Of a stretch of DNA of 64,000 nucleotides, positions 36,457 to 49,000 are shown one piece after another (the first letter of the stretch is position 1; every line of letters starts with the position of its first letter). The notes under the pieces were generated by a model. That model was not told the DNA's origin and made no database searches. It saw only the letters and a list, made by a program, of their open reading frames with translations. The DNA is from Tetrahymena thermophila SB210 (lineage: Eukaryota; Ciliophora; Oligohymenophorea; Hymenostomatida; Tetrahymenidae): the NCBI RefSeq assembly GCF_000189635.1, contig NW_002476527.1, positions 98,140-162,139 of the forward strand, in the 5' to 3' direction. The translations under genes and the position numbers were made by a program.

Positions 36457-37878
36457 TCATTTGTGATAAAGCCCATTTTTAACAAGGAAAAATTTAGAAA
36501 GACTTCCTCTCAACGGAGAAGAATATTTAACATATGATTAAATAGTAGGATTAGTTATATTGTAAAGAGCAAATGATTAAGAAGTTTTAAGATTAGATTG
36601 TAGTTATTATTACTGCTTTGTAGAGAGTTAGGCTAGAGCTTTCTATCTTTATTGCAAAACTTTTGTGTTTTATAATATTTTTTTGTAATATAATGTATTA
36701 TTTGCTGATTGGATATTAACTTATTATAAATTGCTATTACTACTATTAGTACCATTTTATGTATAGCTGTTAACATTGATATTACTATTATTATTATTGT
36801 TATTGTTGATATTACTGTTACTGCTAATACTCTAGTGTTTTTGATGAATTATATTTTATATCTTAATTCCAGTTTAGTTTAGAGATTATTAGTTTTATTC
36901 GAAGCCGCCTGAGGCTGATGATGTACGGATTCTAATAATTTTAGATTGAATTCTAACTTTAGAGTTACTTCTTTCTTATTACACTGAAGAGTGTAATGAT
37001 GGGGATTAAGAACGTAAAATTGGTGGAAATTTATTAAGGCTAATTTATTTTTGAAAGAATCCATTATTAGGAGGTGATGTAGAATTGAGCTCAGGAGCAG
37101 GCTAATGCTATAATTTTATTTAAGAAAGATTTTATACTGATAGATCGGTAGCACTGCTAGTCAATTAAATATATGATGATTTTTTACTTAGAGATCTTCT
37201 TACATTTTAATGAATGATAGGAGAAGATACATAATTATTTTGTTATTTTTTAGATTCTTTATCTGAAGTTTACGATTATTAAACTGCTAATGGAGAAGCG
37301 TTAGAATTGGAGGTAGTTGCTGTCAATGCAGTATTAATAGTTGCAGAAGAATGGCTTGAATTTTGTTTTTCAAATTAGCTTTGAGAGCGATGAGCCTTTT
37401 CTTAAGCAGGCTCTTCCTTTATTATAGATTACTCTTTTTCTATTTATAAATCTAAACAATCAATTTACTGAAGAGTAGAGTCATCATGATCCCATCCTAC
37501 TATATTGGAACTTTTCCTCTTTTCAGGGGAGAAAGGTTAATTGCAAACAATATTTTGAGAATAGAAGTTTTGGTAGTACATATTATTTGTCATAATAGAA
37601 TTATTACTAGCTTAATAATTATTATTATAGTTCGTGTTTTACCTAGTTATATTGCTAGTAGAATTGATATTAGTTAAATACTGATCTAATTTATCTTCGC
37701 TCATATTTCTAAGGTTATTTAAGGCTTAGCTCTCAATTTTCATCGAGTCATAATTCATTAAATCGTTAAAAGAACTAAGATTACCTCTCACTTTTGGAAT
37801 TTATATTTTTTAAGGCTTCTCATAGATTTGCTGCTATTACTAAAACGAATTGAATCTACTTTCTGTATTCATACTCAT
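36457..37878 (-). CDS. Large N/Q/S-rich low-complexity protein, unrecognised
   Basis: A single 473-codon frame from ATG at 37878 to TGA at 36457-36459. Composition is dominated by N, Q and S, with runs such as NINNNNNNSNINVNS and many glutamines encoded by TAA/TAG. Less biased islands are VRGNLSSFNDLMNYDSMKI, RKSSNIVGWDHDDS and RSQSPSLHSS. The frame stays open upstream to an acceptor-like CTAG at 37984, so an extra 5' exon is possible. No domain was recognised. The composition would suit a prion-like or RNA-granule protein, but that is only inference. Confidence 0.6.
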
Positions 37879-37983
37879 GTATGCTTATACTACTAATTTA
37901 TAGCACTGAAGCTGATTTTGGAATGGTTTGATGAAGTAAGGATTATTATGACCTTGTTTGTTTATGGTCTTTAATTATTTGTG

Positions 37984-39509
37984 CTAGATAAATAAAATTG
38001 TGTGTTTGTTTGTAACTTTATAGTTTGGTTAGTTAGTAATTTAATGCTTTGTAGATTGTATATTTGATTATAAAATTTCTGCACCAAAGGATTTAATTTC
38101 CACAAATCTTTTGTTTGATCAAATCTCAAACAAATACATTAGAATGAATATAACATACATATATACATAGATACTAATAGATTAAAAAAATTTACTTGAA
38201 TTTGCTTTGTTTTTATTTGTATAAATTGTTTGTAATTAGCTTTAAAATTAATTATTTATTTATAATTTCATAAGCAAATAAATTATTCATTCATTCATTA
38301 ATCTTAGTATGCTAAATTTAGTGAAAATAACTCTGCATTACTTTTTTTTAAACTAAATTTCTGATTACTTCAAAGCATAATTTATTGTCATTTATATTAC
38401 ATTAACAAAAAATGCTTTCATTCGTTCTTAACTCCATTCATCTATTAATAAATTTGAATACTCACCTCGATATTATGTATGCAATCTATTAAGCCTCTCT
38501 CTAAAATTTAGTGAACAAAATTAATATAATAATAATCATCTCAATTTATTAGCTTATTATAACCATATATTACTCTAATGATTTTAAATCTCTAGAACTA
38601 AATTAAATTAATCAAAATACTCTATTAATAAATTAATTAATTATTTCTTTTTCATCATAAAATAGCAAATACCCATTTTTCTTAATCCGATCAATTTTAT
38701 AATGATAAATATTTTTTATTTAATAACTCTTATTCAATTTTCATTATGTTTATAGTAAATTGAAAAGATCTTCTGTGTACTTACTATATATGATTAATCA
38801 TTTCAAATAAATAATAATTTTATTTTTATTTAATTTAAAACAAATATAAATTGAATTAATGTTAGCAAGAGAAAAAAATATTTTTTAATAAATATGCTCA
38901 TTTATTTTAGAATATATATTTCATAAATCCTCATTCATTCATTCATTAATACTGAAATTTAGAAAATTATCAAAAAAAATTTTAATTTTAAATTAAAAAG
39001 ATATTTTTTTATTTAACCATTTATAAATTAATGATAAATTAAGGATGTTTTTACTATTTCTAATTTACAAAATAATTATAAAGTATGTAATGTACTTATT
39101 TATTTATTGCTAATTGATTAAATTTTTAATAAAAATAAATTAGCTTGGAATTTAGGATAAAAATAAAATATTAATAAAAAAGAATGCTTGAAAATAAATA
39201 AACTTATAAAAGTATTAAAAAAGTAAAATAGTTTATTGAAATTTTGTTAATATAATATCATTTTAGTTTATTTAATCAGACTCTCTTTAGCGTATTAATG
39301 TAGAGCTTGATTATAAGTAAAATTATACAATTACAATTTATTCAAAATATTATTAAAATTACTATCTAAGTAAGTAAATTGATTAATAAAAGGCAAAGCA
39401 ACAAACAAACAAACAAACAAATTATACAAAATTTTAATAAATGATTACAAAAAAAAAACTCCTATTTAAATTATATGCTTTATACTATCTTTTGAAATAA
39501 TTTTATTAG
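37984..39509. other. AT-rich intergenic region upstream of the LRR gene
   Basis: Should contain the start of the gene at 36457 and the unresolved 5' exon of the LRR gene. A run of AAAC units lies at about 39400-39420. Confidence 0.45.
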
Positions 39510-42021
39510 AGGTATTAGAATTGGTTAATCTGAAATTTATAGCTTAGGATAAGAGTTCTAGAAATCACAGAATCTGAAAAGACTCTTCCTTATACTTAAG
39601 TAGAAAATTTGAATAAAATAATACTAATTAGTAACATATATTTAATCGAAAAGCAATAATTTTTTAGATGGATAAGGAGGTTATTTTATAGGAGTTAGTT
39701 TAGCTAAATGTTTAAATGTGTCTGATTTAGTGATAGATTTAAGGTAAAAAGATAATCTCTATAAAATAAATTCTTATTTTTGAATATAATATAATTTATT
39801 TAATTGAGATTCAAACTAAAATATCCTAATTAAACTTAAATGATTAAAAGCTTAAATAAAATAGGGGAAAAAGGAGCAAAAGGCTTAGCCTAAGGAATAG
39901 GAAAAATGATATAACTACAAAATTTGGCACTTAATCTAAAGTAAATACTTATAAGTTAGCAAAATTAAAATTATTTTTAAAAGAGAAAACAATATAGAAG
40001 CTAAAGGTGTTTCAGATTTAACTGAAGAAATCGGACATTGTCAAAATCTAGTTTCATTTAATTTAAATTTAAAGTATTATTATTTTTTTTTTATTTACTT
40101 TATACTCATTCACTCTATCTATAATTAAGTTTAAATAAAATTGGAAATGACGAAACCTTAGAATTTGGCATAGGGTTAGGAAAATGCAGTAGCCTTTCTT
40201 CCCTATCAGTTGATTTTTCGTAATATTTATTCAAAATCATGGCAACCAATAAATTAATTTCTTACTTTAATGAAAACATTAAAGGGAAAACGGAATAAAA
40301 AAAATAGGTTTGATTTAGATATCAAAAGGGATAAGATGTTGTTCTAAATTGACAAGTTTATTTCTGGACTTTTAGTAAATAAATAAATAAAATTATTTTT
40401 TATATTTTTCAAAAAAATTAAAAGATACAAATTATATTAAATTCCAAATTCATTCAACTAATAAAGCTTGTATTAAATAAATAAAAAATTGCTATTATAA
40501 AAAGAAACAATTATATCAATGGATATTAGGCTACTTATGATTTCCTTAATTAATTAAGTAATAATGAAAATCTTACTGATTTAACTCTTGCTTTTTAGTA
40601 AATTTTTTTTTTTAAATTCAACTCTATTATTTATTTATTTATTAGATTTTTTTTGTTTTTCTTATTTGAAAATAATTTAATAGATTTAACAAACAGTTTT
40701 TATTTTTTATTTTAATTCAAGCTTTTCAACATTAGATTGTAGTGCAGCTTTAGGGTTAGGTGAAGCACTAATTAAATTTAAAAACCTCACAAGATTGATG
40801 CTAAACTTAGAGTAAATCAAATAAAAATTATAATTTACCTTCTATTCTCATATTAATTAAGGCTATAATAAAAATTAATTACTTATAAAATTTATCACCT
40901 TAGAAAAAATTATTTTTGGAATTTATCAAGTTAATATAGAGAGTAGATAGATAGATAGATGGTAGATAAAAAAAAATTAAATAAAAAAATTTTGTTTAAT
41001 TAGTTAAGTATTAAGCAAAATCATTTAAGTTTAATATTTCTTTAAAAAATTAATACCAAACTTTAAATTCATCATAATTTTATAGGATTATGGTGATAAA
41101 TGTAAAAACTAAATTATAACATTTTATATAATATTTGAAAGTTATAACTAGATTAATGATTACGGGATTCAATAATTAGGAAAAGGTATTAAAAATTGCC
41201 AAAACCTAAAAAAACTGCTCTTAAATCTTAGGTAAATAATTTTTTATTAAAGTTTGATTTATTTAAAAACTATTTATTTTTAATTATTATAAAATAAATA
41301 AATATATTTCTAATACTTCAAATAAGTTAAGTAGCTATTTTAATTGCTGTTGAATTCAGTTTTTTAAACTTTAAATAACTTATAGATAAAATAAATTTGG
41401 ATATCAGGGAGCTTCTGACTTAGGAGCTGAATTATCAAATTCTAAATCACTTATTGATTTTTAATTGCAAATTAAGTAAAATTTAAAATAATTTTCTTTA
41501 AAATTTATAAATTAAAATTATAGTTTGTTTAATTAGTTAATTAAAATATTCTATAAACAATTTTTAAAGTTCAAATAATATTGGTTTAATCGGAGCCTAA
41601 GACATTTTGAAAGGAATTACAAAAATATAATGTTTAAAGCATTTAAAGCTTGATTTATCGTAAAATAATTAATTTTTAATTAATTAAAAAATTTATATAA
41701 ATCTCAATTATATTTTTAGCTCTTGTAGTATTATTAGTAATCCAGGCTGTGATTTAGGAAGCTAATTGACATCGTTTTAAAATTTATTAGGGTTAAATTT
41801 GAGTTTAAAGTAAGCAATTATTTATTTTTAGCTATTTTTATCAAATTGCAATAATTAATTTTTTGTAAAGCGTCTTAAATAAAAATTTAATCTTCTCTTT
41901 ATGAGAATAATTATGTTAATTTATTAATAGGAAAAATACTTTTATGATGAATGAAAAGTTAAATTATCTTAGAAAAACATAAAAATTGCATAGATTAGTT
42001 TATCTTAATTTTAAAATTTGA
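39510..42021 (+). CDS. Leucine-rich-repeat (RNI-like) protein, one exon per repeat
   Basis: Twelve repeat exons plus a terminal exon. Repeat exons: 39510-39599, 39654-39743, 39851-39940, 39984-40073, 40130-40219, 40285-40374, 40505-40597, 40722-40811, 41142-41231, 41386-41475, 41570-41659, 41720-41809. The last is 41931-42021 with TGA. Eleven are exactly 90 nt and one is 93. Every intron splits a codon after its second base, so exons are interchangeable. The consensus per exon is roughly (L)N.IG..GA..LG.G..KC.NL..L.L.L. Such proteins are horseshoe-shaped binding scaffolds. The first exon begins at an acceptor, so the start codon lies upstream and was not found. Confidence 0.8.
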
Positions 42022-42509
42022 TAAAAAGTTGATATGGTACTGAATGTTTGTTATTTTACTTGTTAAACTTAATGTTTATGCAATTTATATTGAGTAGCTA
42101 GCATTCTACTCCCAGTAACTCATAAATATATTTGTTTACTGAATAATTTTAATTAAGAAATAAATTCATATATTTATTTAATAATTTTGGATTAGTAAAA
42201 TTTTGTTATTCTTTTTTTTAAATAAATTTTTTTTAAATGAAGAAAAAAATTTTAAAAAATTTAATTGAGGCGCAAACCAAAATTAAGCTAGAATCTTATG
42301 AATTATTCTAAAAGAGTTAATAAAACTCAGGATAGAATTTGAAAGGATAAATCATTTTTTAAAGGAATCATTAAATTATAATATTGTAAATTTAATTTGG
42401 CAAATAAAAAATAATTTAAATTAAAATAAATTATTAAAAAGATTGAAAATAAATAAACTTTAATATAAGATAATAAATAATAAAAAGCAAAATAAATAAT
42501 GAATGTTTC

Positions 42510-42540
<31 letters not shown>

Positions 42541-42546
42541 AAGTTA
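42022..42546. other. Convergent 3' spacer
   Basis: Between the stops of the LRR gene (plus) and the coiled-coil gene (minus). It holds a TTTA run near 42514-42538 and nothing else notable. Confidence 0.5.
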
Positions 42547-44838
42547 TCATTATTATTTTGTAATTTATTTCTTTATGTGGTTCTTGTTAGTTAATAATAA
42601 ACTTCTTACTGAGAGATTATTAATATTTTAGAATTTATTATTATTTTCATTTACCTAAGATAGTTTTTATCTGCTTCCTTGATATTATTTTTTTTCTATT
42701 TGCTCTTAAACTTTCTCTTTTATGTGAGGCTTGGTAATTAATGAGCTGTTTATCTGCTTATTTAATAATTTTTCATTCTATTTTTTAGATTACAAATATT
42801 TTTATTTATGGCTTTTACTATTCAATAGCTTAGAGGGATCCTACTATTTAATTATTTTTTGGTGCTTATTTGGGCTATTTTTAGATTTTTGTTTAAATTT
42901 TCTTTATTTTTTGATACTTTTGTCATTATTTATGTTATTTGCATCACAGCTTGATTTACTTGCAGATAATTTTGATTTATTTAATTCTTACTCGTCTTCG
43001 CTTAATTGACTAACACTGGATATTGTATCTTAGTTTTTGCTAGATTCTAAGTTAGAATTTGATTGTATTTTACTATAAGAATCAAATATTTAAGATTCAA
43101 ATTTTAGCTATTTTTCATATGAATTTAGGCAGTCTAGGATGGTATTCTTTTTATCATTGCTTTGGTAATTTTAAACAAAATTTTTTTGCTTTTCTAAAGT
43201 TTACATGATAAAGCTATCTTAATTATAATCTTTTTTTGAGCTTATCCTAGAATCTTTCAAAGAGCTCTAAAGTGTAGCGATATCAGCCTATGATGATAAG
43301 TCTTTGTTCATAGAATATTTTTCCTATACAGATAATTTATTAAGACTTTATTTATAAGAATCAAGGTAGTAATCTGTATTGTGATTAATTCCATATTCAA
43401 ATTAATTTTCATAGTTAGATTAATTAGCATTAGAATCAATATTTTTATAGTAATTTCTGTGCTATAAGAAGTTATCTCTATTAGTATTTGAAGGCGTCTC
43501 ATCAAAATTTAAAGCTTTATTAACGTTTGCTTCATATATATAATCATTTGTTGATTTAGCTACTTTCAATTAATTATATTTTTATTTATATTTTTATCTA
43601 TCTTATTCACTAACTTAAAGTTTTTATTCAAGTTTTTATATATCAATATCTTTATCCTTAATTATTTACTCTTTTTTGCTACACTCAGCTTTAATGTAAT
43701 CTATTTCGTTTCTACTCTTTTCCATTTCCTTATTCATATCCTTTTCTTATTAAGAAATCTTTTCCTTTAACTTTTAATATTTCTCTTTCTTCTTTTTATA
43801 CTTTTTCTCGCTTTTTTCAAGACTGTTTTTGTCTTTATCATGTTCTTTTGTTAGTTCATTTAGTTCATTAATTAGATTTAAATTTTCATTGTGAAGTCTT
43901 ATATTCTCCAAGTAAATTTTAGAATTTTCTTATTCAATTACCTCGTTCTTACTTTTTTCAATATTTAGCTCTTTTTCTTTTTTTTCAAGTTTCTCTTTTA
44001 ATTCTTAATTAATTAATTTTTCTTAGTTTAAAGTTGTTTTTAACTTGTCTAATTCAGTTTTAAGATTATGCATAATTTACTTTTGTTCTTCTTATTATTA
44101 TTCAAAATTATTCTCAAAATTACTTTAAGCTTCAATAAGTTATTTGTTGAGATCGTTTATTATCTTTCCATTTTGTTGGTTTTCTTGTTATAAATTTAAA
44201 ATAAGCTTTTCCTGTTATGTAATCTTTGTTTGATATTAATTAAGATTTAAATTATAATTGTTATTTTCTTGATCAGAATTATTTTGAAGAGATTAATTAT
44301 TCTAAATTAGTTATTAATCAACAATACTAGGAATATTTTAACTTTCAATGTGCGCCTATTCTTAAAATTGTAATTTTTCAGCATTTTAAAGATTGAGTTT
44401 TTGAATTTCGTATTGGTCAGAACCTACATTGTGGATAATCACAAATTCAGAAAAGCGGTTTTCTTGCAAGATTTCAAGCTAAGAATTAGAACTATTGTTA
44501 TACCTAATGATCCTTATGATATTGCTTTCTACCTAAACCTCTGTCCACTTTAAGTTTTTTATCTTACATTCTTACCAGCTTGATGCTTCTTAAAGCTATG
44601 TTATTTTTTTCTTCGTCTCTTCCTTTTTTATTGATAGAATATATGCTTAATTTTTTTGAGGAAATTGCATCCATTTCTTGTAGACTTGCTCTTATTATTT
44701 TTAAGTGTAGATCTGCAGGAAACTAAAATATATTGAATACAAATCTTCCTTTTAGCTCTCTAATTATATAAAGAACGTCTTGTGTAATTGCCTCTAGTTT
44801 TCTTAATTATTTTTATTGACAACCTCCTTTCTGCTCAT
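42547..44838 (-). CDS. Long coiled-coil protein, unrecognised
   Basis: An intronless 763-codon frame from ATG at 44838 to TGA at 42547-42549. Residues 1-160 look globular or helical (for example FFIQLESQKEDLYSIYFSF and NIIRIIRYNNSS). The stretch from about 200 to 430 is an almost continuous charged coiled coil (EKLINQELKEKLEKKEKEL and KKYKKKKEKYQKLKEK). The last 330 residues are N/K/S-rich and probably disordered. A cytoskeletal, basal-body or trafficking scaffold is possible, but nothing names it. The start is the first ATG of the open frame. Confidence 0.75.
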
Positions 44839-46036
44839 TTATTTTTAAGTACAGCTTATGAGACCTTAAGAGTGTTCAAAAATATATGATTTTAGTTGAA
44901 TTTCTTATTTTCAAATATTAATTTAATATTTCAAGCTATTGAACACTAATTTATAGTGTTAAGATACTTGTATCTTTTCAATCAAAATTTTATCAAGAAA
45001 ATCTCCTATTTATGAAAATTTCTAACAAGTATTCGTTTATTTCCCTTTTCTCATCAATTTAGAAAAAAAATTTGATCAATATAATTGAAATTAGAAGATC
45101 TTTTAACTGACAAAAAATTTAAATTTCAAAAGGCAGAGCGCTAAACCAAAAATTATTCGTTTTAAGAAAAATATAATTTTAAAAAGAGAAAAAACACATT
45201 TTTTAATAAAAATATTTTTTATATTTTAAGGTATTAATTTTTGAATTAATGTTTGTTTTAACTTCTAAATATTTTTTATTGAAAAATATTTTTTTAAAAC
45301 AAGATTTTAAATGGGAATAATTTAAAAATGATTAAAAATTATAAATTATATTTTTTAGTAAAAAAAGCAATATAATTTTTTGATAAAATAAAATAATTAT
45401 TTTATAGCTAATAAATATTTTTTTACTAAAAAATGAAACAAGCTTATGCTTTCTTTTTGTAATATTAATTTTAATTAAAATCTGGTTTGATTTAAAAATG
45501 TAACTTTAATTTTTACAATTATTTTTATTATTCTAAATTCCTTAATATTCTTTTAAATTTTTAGCACATTCATTAACTACTTCCAAGCAAAACGATAATT
45601 TTCTTATTTTAATTTTTTAGTAATTTAATTTAAAATTAATTTATATAAAACTCAAATATTAACATTTTTTTGTTTTAAATTTATCGATCAAATTTATTTA
45701 AATAATATTAAAAATATTATATTTATTGTATTAAAATATAAAATATCTAAAAAAAAATATTCTATTTTAGAATTAATTTCATAAATATTTTATTAAGTTT
45801 TAAGGGCTAAAAAATTTTATTTTTTAAAACTTTAAATGAAGGAATTTATCGATATTCATTTTAGTTGTGAGTAATGATTGTTTTTTGATTATTAATACGC
45901 TTTTAAATTTTAGATAGAAGTCTTAAATTTTTGATATTTTTTATGATTTAGATAAATTATCTAAATAATTAAGTTGACATAATAGCCTTACTGCAATTCT
46001 TTTTATAAGGTTTTAAATATATATAAAACAAATTAA
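44839..46036. other. AT-rich divergent intergenic region
   Basis: Between the starts of the coiled-coil gene (minus) and the channel gene (plus). Long A and T tracts but no recognised motif. Confidence 0.5.
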
Positions 46037-49000
46037 ATGAGTTTTTAAGTGAATTCAAGAAATTTATCAACCTAAATAAAGAAATCTGAAATAATTCCAT
46101 AAAGTTCTACTGGGAATGCTATTACTCAGAAGTTTGCTTAGATGTTGGAAGACTAGGCTTTTTTGAATAAAGTGCTAGACTTGATTAATAGTCTATTTTC
46201 ATTTATTGTGATATTTTAATATATTTATTCTACCTACTCAACTTCTATCTGGTCAGTAGATACTTGGCCTATAACAAGTACACTTTTCCATGCTTATTTC
46301 TTTTTTGAATGGATATGCCGTATTCTCACTTCTAAAGATATAAATAAATATATAAAGTCTTGGGAGAGTGTAGCTGATTTAATATCAATCATTCCATACT
46401 TTGTTTATAAATTTGTAACAAATTCTTTTATATATGAAGACTACAGCGACCCTTATTTATTATTGATTAATTTACTTTCACTTACAAGGATAATGAGACT
46501 ATAAAGGTAAAATTTAAATGATTTTTTCTTTATATTTTATCAATTATTTAAATTTGTTAGCCATTTTAAATATAATGATTTCTCAAGTAAATAATTTAAA
46601 AATATATATTGAATAGATTGCTAATTTATATAGATAATGATACTTTAAAAGAGCTATTTTAAATTATTCTTGCTGCTCTTAGTTTGGTCATTCTAGCTTC
46701 AGGAATACTCCAATTTACTTAGAGAAACTCAGTAGGGAACATAGGTTCAGGAAAAAATTCAAACTAAGACATTGATCTCAATACATTACCTTTCCATTAT
46801 TATATTTATTTTGTCATGATAACAATATCCACTCTTGGATATGATAATCCATTTAATAATAGTGTTATCAGAATTTTAATTATCTTTTTACTCATCTTCT
46901 CATTCATCTTTGTCCCTTAATATAGTTCTAAATTAATTAATCTCTTAAGCAAAAAGAGCTTTTTTGCAAGAAGAAGTTATAAGGTATTGTTTTCTATTCT
47001 TTAAATTGTTTAGAAATTATAGTAAATTGTTTTGAAGTAAGAAAATGTTAATTTTGCCTTAATTATTTAGAATACTTAATGATAAATTTGTTTGTTGCAA
47101 TAATAAATAAATTTTTAAATTATTATTTTACATTTAATTTGAATTTTAGAATTAAAAATATTTCTAATTTTAGTATTTCAATAATATTTATTTTTTTCAT
47201 AAAAAAATAGGTAGTTGAATCAGTTTCACATGTTGTTGTTACAGGAGTTGTTTCCTCAACAGCAGCAGAAAATTTTTTTTAAGAGCTGTTTCATTAAGAT
47301 CATGGCGATTAAGCAAAACATGCTTTGCTTCTTTTACCACACGCTCCAGATGGGTAGCTAGAAAATCTATTAAGTAATCCTAATTTATTCTACATGGAAG
47401 GCTAACCTTCAAATGATAATGATTTAAAGAGATGCTAACTTGAAAAGGCTAAATCTGTGATTATTTTATGCAATAAATAAAGTTCTGATCCTCATTGGGA
47501 GGATTCGTAAACAATTCTTAGAGCTATGGACATGAAGAAGTACTTAAAATCTAACATAAGATTCTGTACATAACTTTTAAGGCAAGAAGGAAAAACACAT
47601 TACTACCTGTCGCTATAAGAAACATAGTCAGAATAAATAGATTAAGTAATATGAAAAGAAATTTAAATTATTTACATTATAATTTATTTTTAATGAATAA
47701 TTGTTAATAGGTTATTTGTATTGAAGAACTTAAAATGAGCTTATTGGCTAAAAGTTGTCTGTGTCCTGGATTAATTGCATTAGTAAATAATTTAATAACT
47801 TCTTCTGGCAGCCCAACTGATAATTTGGAATACAAATGGCTCGAAGATTATTGGAAAGGCTAAGGATTTGAAATATATAAGGTCCTTCTAAGTCATAAAT
47901 ATTAAGGGAGAACTTTTTCATAAGCAGCTTTAAGCATTTATAAAAACTATAAAGCAATTTTATTTGGATTAGAATTGATTTCTACAGAAAGCAGTAGACT
48001 TTTTTTAAATCCTGGTTCAATGTATATACCTTCAACTTATGAGGTTATTGGGTATTATTTAATTTCTAGCTTTACTTGAAGAATAATTAAATAAATTATA
48101 AGATATATTATAGCAGAAGATAAAGAGACTGCAGATAATATCAGCTAAAGCAAAGGATAAAATGAAGAAAACGAATTTTAAGATGAGGCTATGAATGTAA
48201 GAGAAGACATTATAGATTTCACTAGAAAATTTTATCAAAAAAATTCCTCTCTAAACTCTTAAAACACACCTCCTAAAGATACTGAAATGAAACTATTTAC
48301 AGGTGAGTTTAATTTTGTATTCAAAAGTCTTTTTAATTCATTTTAAAAGCAAATAAAAATAGTTTAATTCATTTATAAAACTTCCCTTTGCAAACATCAA
48401 AAGGGAACAAACATAAAATTCTAAACAAATGAAAATTTATTATTTTAAATTTTACAAATAAATTATTTAAAATATTATTTAGCTTAAATTTGATTTTTGC
48501 CTTAATTTCTATTTGATAAAATAAAATTTTAATTAAGATATTAATTATTTCATTTTAATATTTAGATGATGACTATTACAACAATGACTATGATAGTAGC
48601 TAAATTTAAGATGAACAAAGAGAGGAACATTTAAAAAATGCAATTATTACTGGTGATTGGAATAAAATTTATGAAAAATGTTATACTTCTAAAGATAAAA
48701 TTCATCTTAAAGGTATTTTTATTTTATTTAAAAAAATTAATTATTGACTAAATATATATTTTAATAGATGTTTCATTTGAATCCCTCGAAAATAATATTT
48801 TAGCTCAGAACCATATCATTCTTTGTGGTGCTGTTGATAATTTTATTAATTTTATAATGCCTCTAAGAGCAAAACATTTAGATAACTACCCTGCTATTAT
48901 TCTTTTAAATGATAAGGAGCCTACTGAAAAGGCTTGGAATCTAGTTTCGCTGTTCCCAAATATTTATTTTGTAAAAGGATCAGCACTAAATTAAAGGGAT

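Noticed and set aside
37486..37677. Plus-strand ORF at 37.5 kb
   Set aside because: Antisense shadow of the N/Q/S-rich minus-strand gene.
42731..43009. Hydrophobic plus-strand ORF at 42.7 kb
   Set aside because: Antisense of the K/N-rich tail of the coiled-coil gene; the apparent hydrophobicity is a complement effect.
48566..48640. Acidic DDDYYNNDYD segment as a BK calcium bowl
   Set aside because: It lies between RCK1 and RCK2 rather than within RCK2, and the pattern does not match closely enough.
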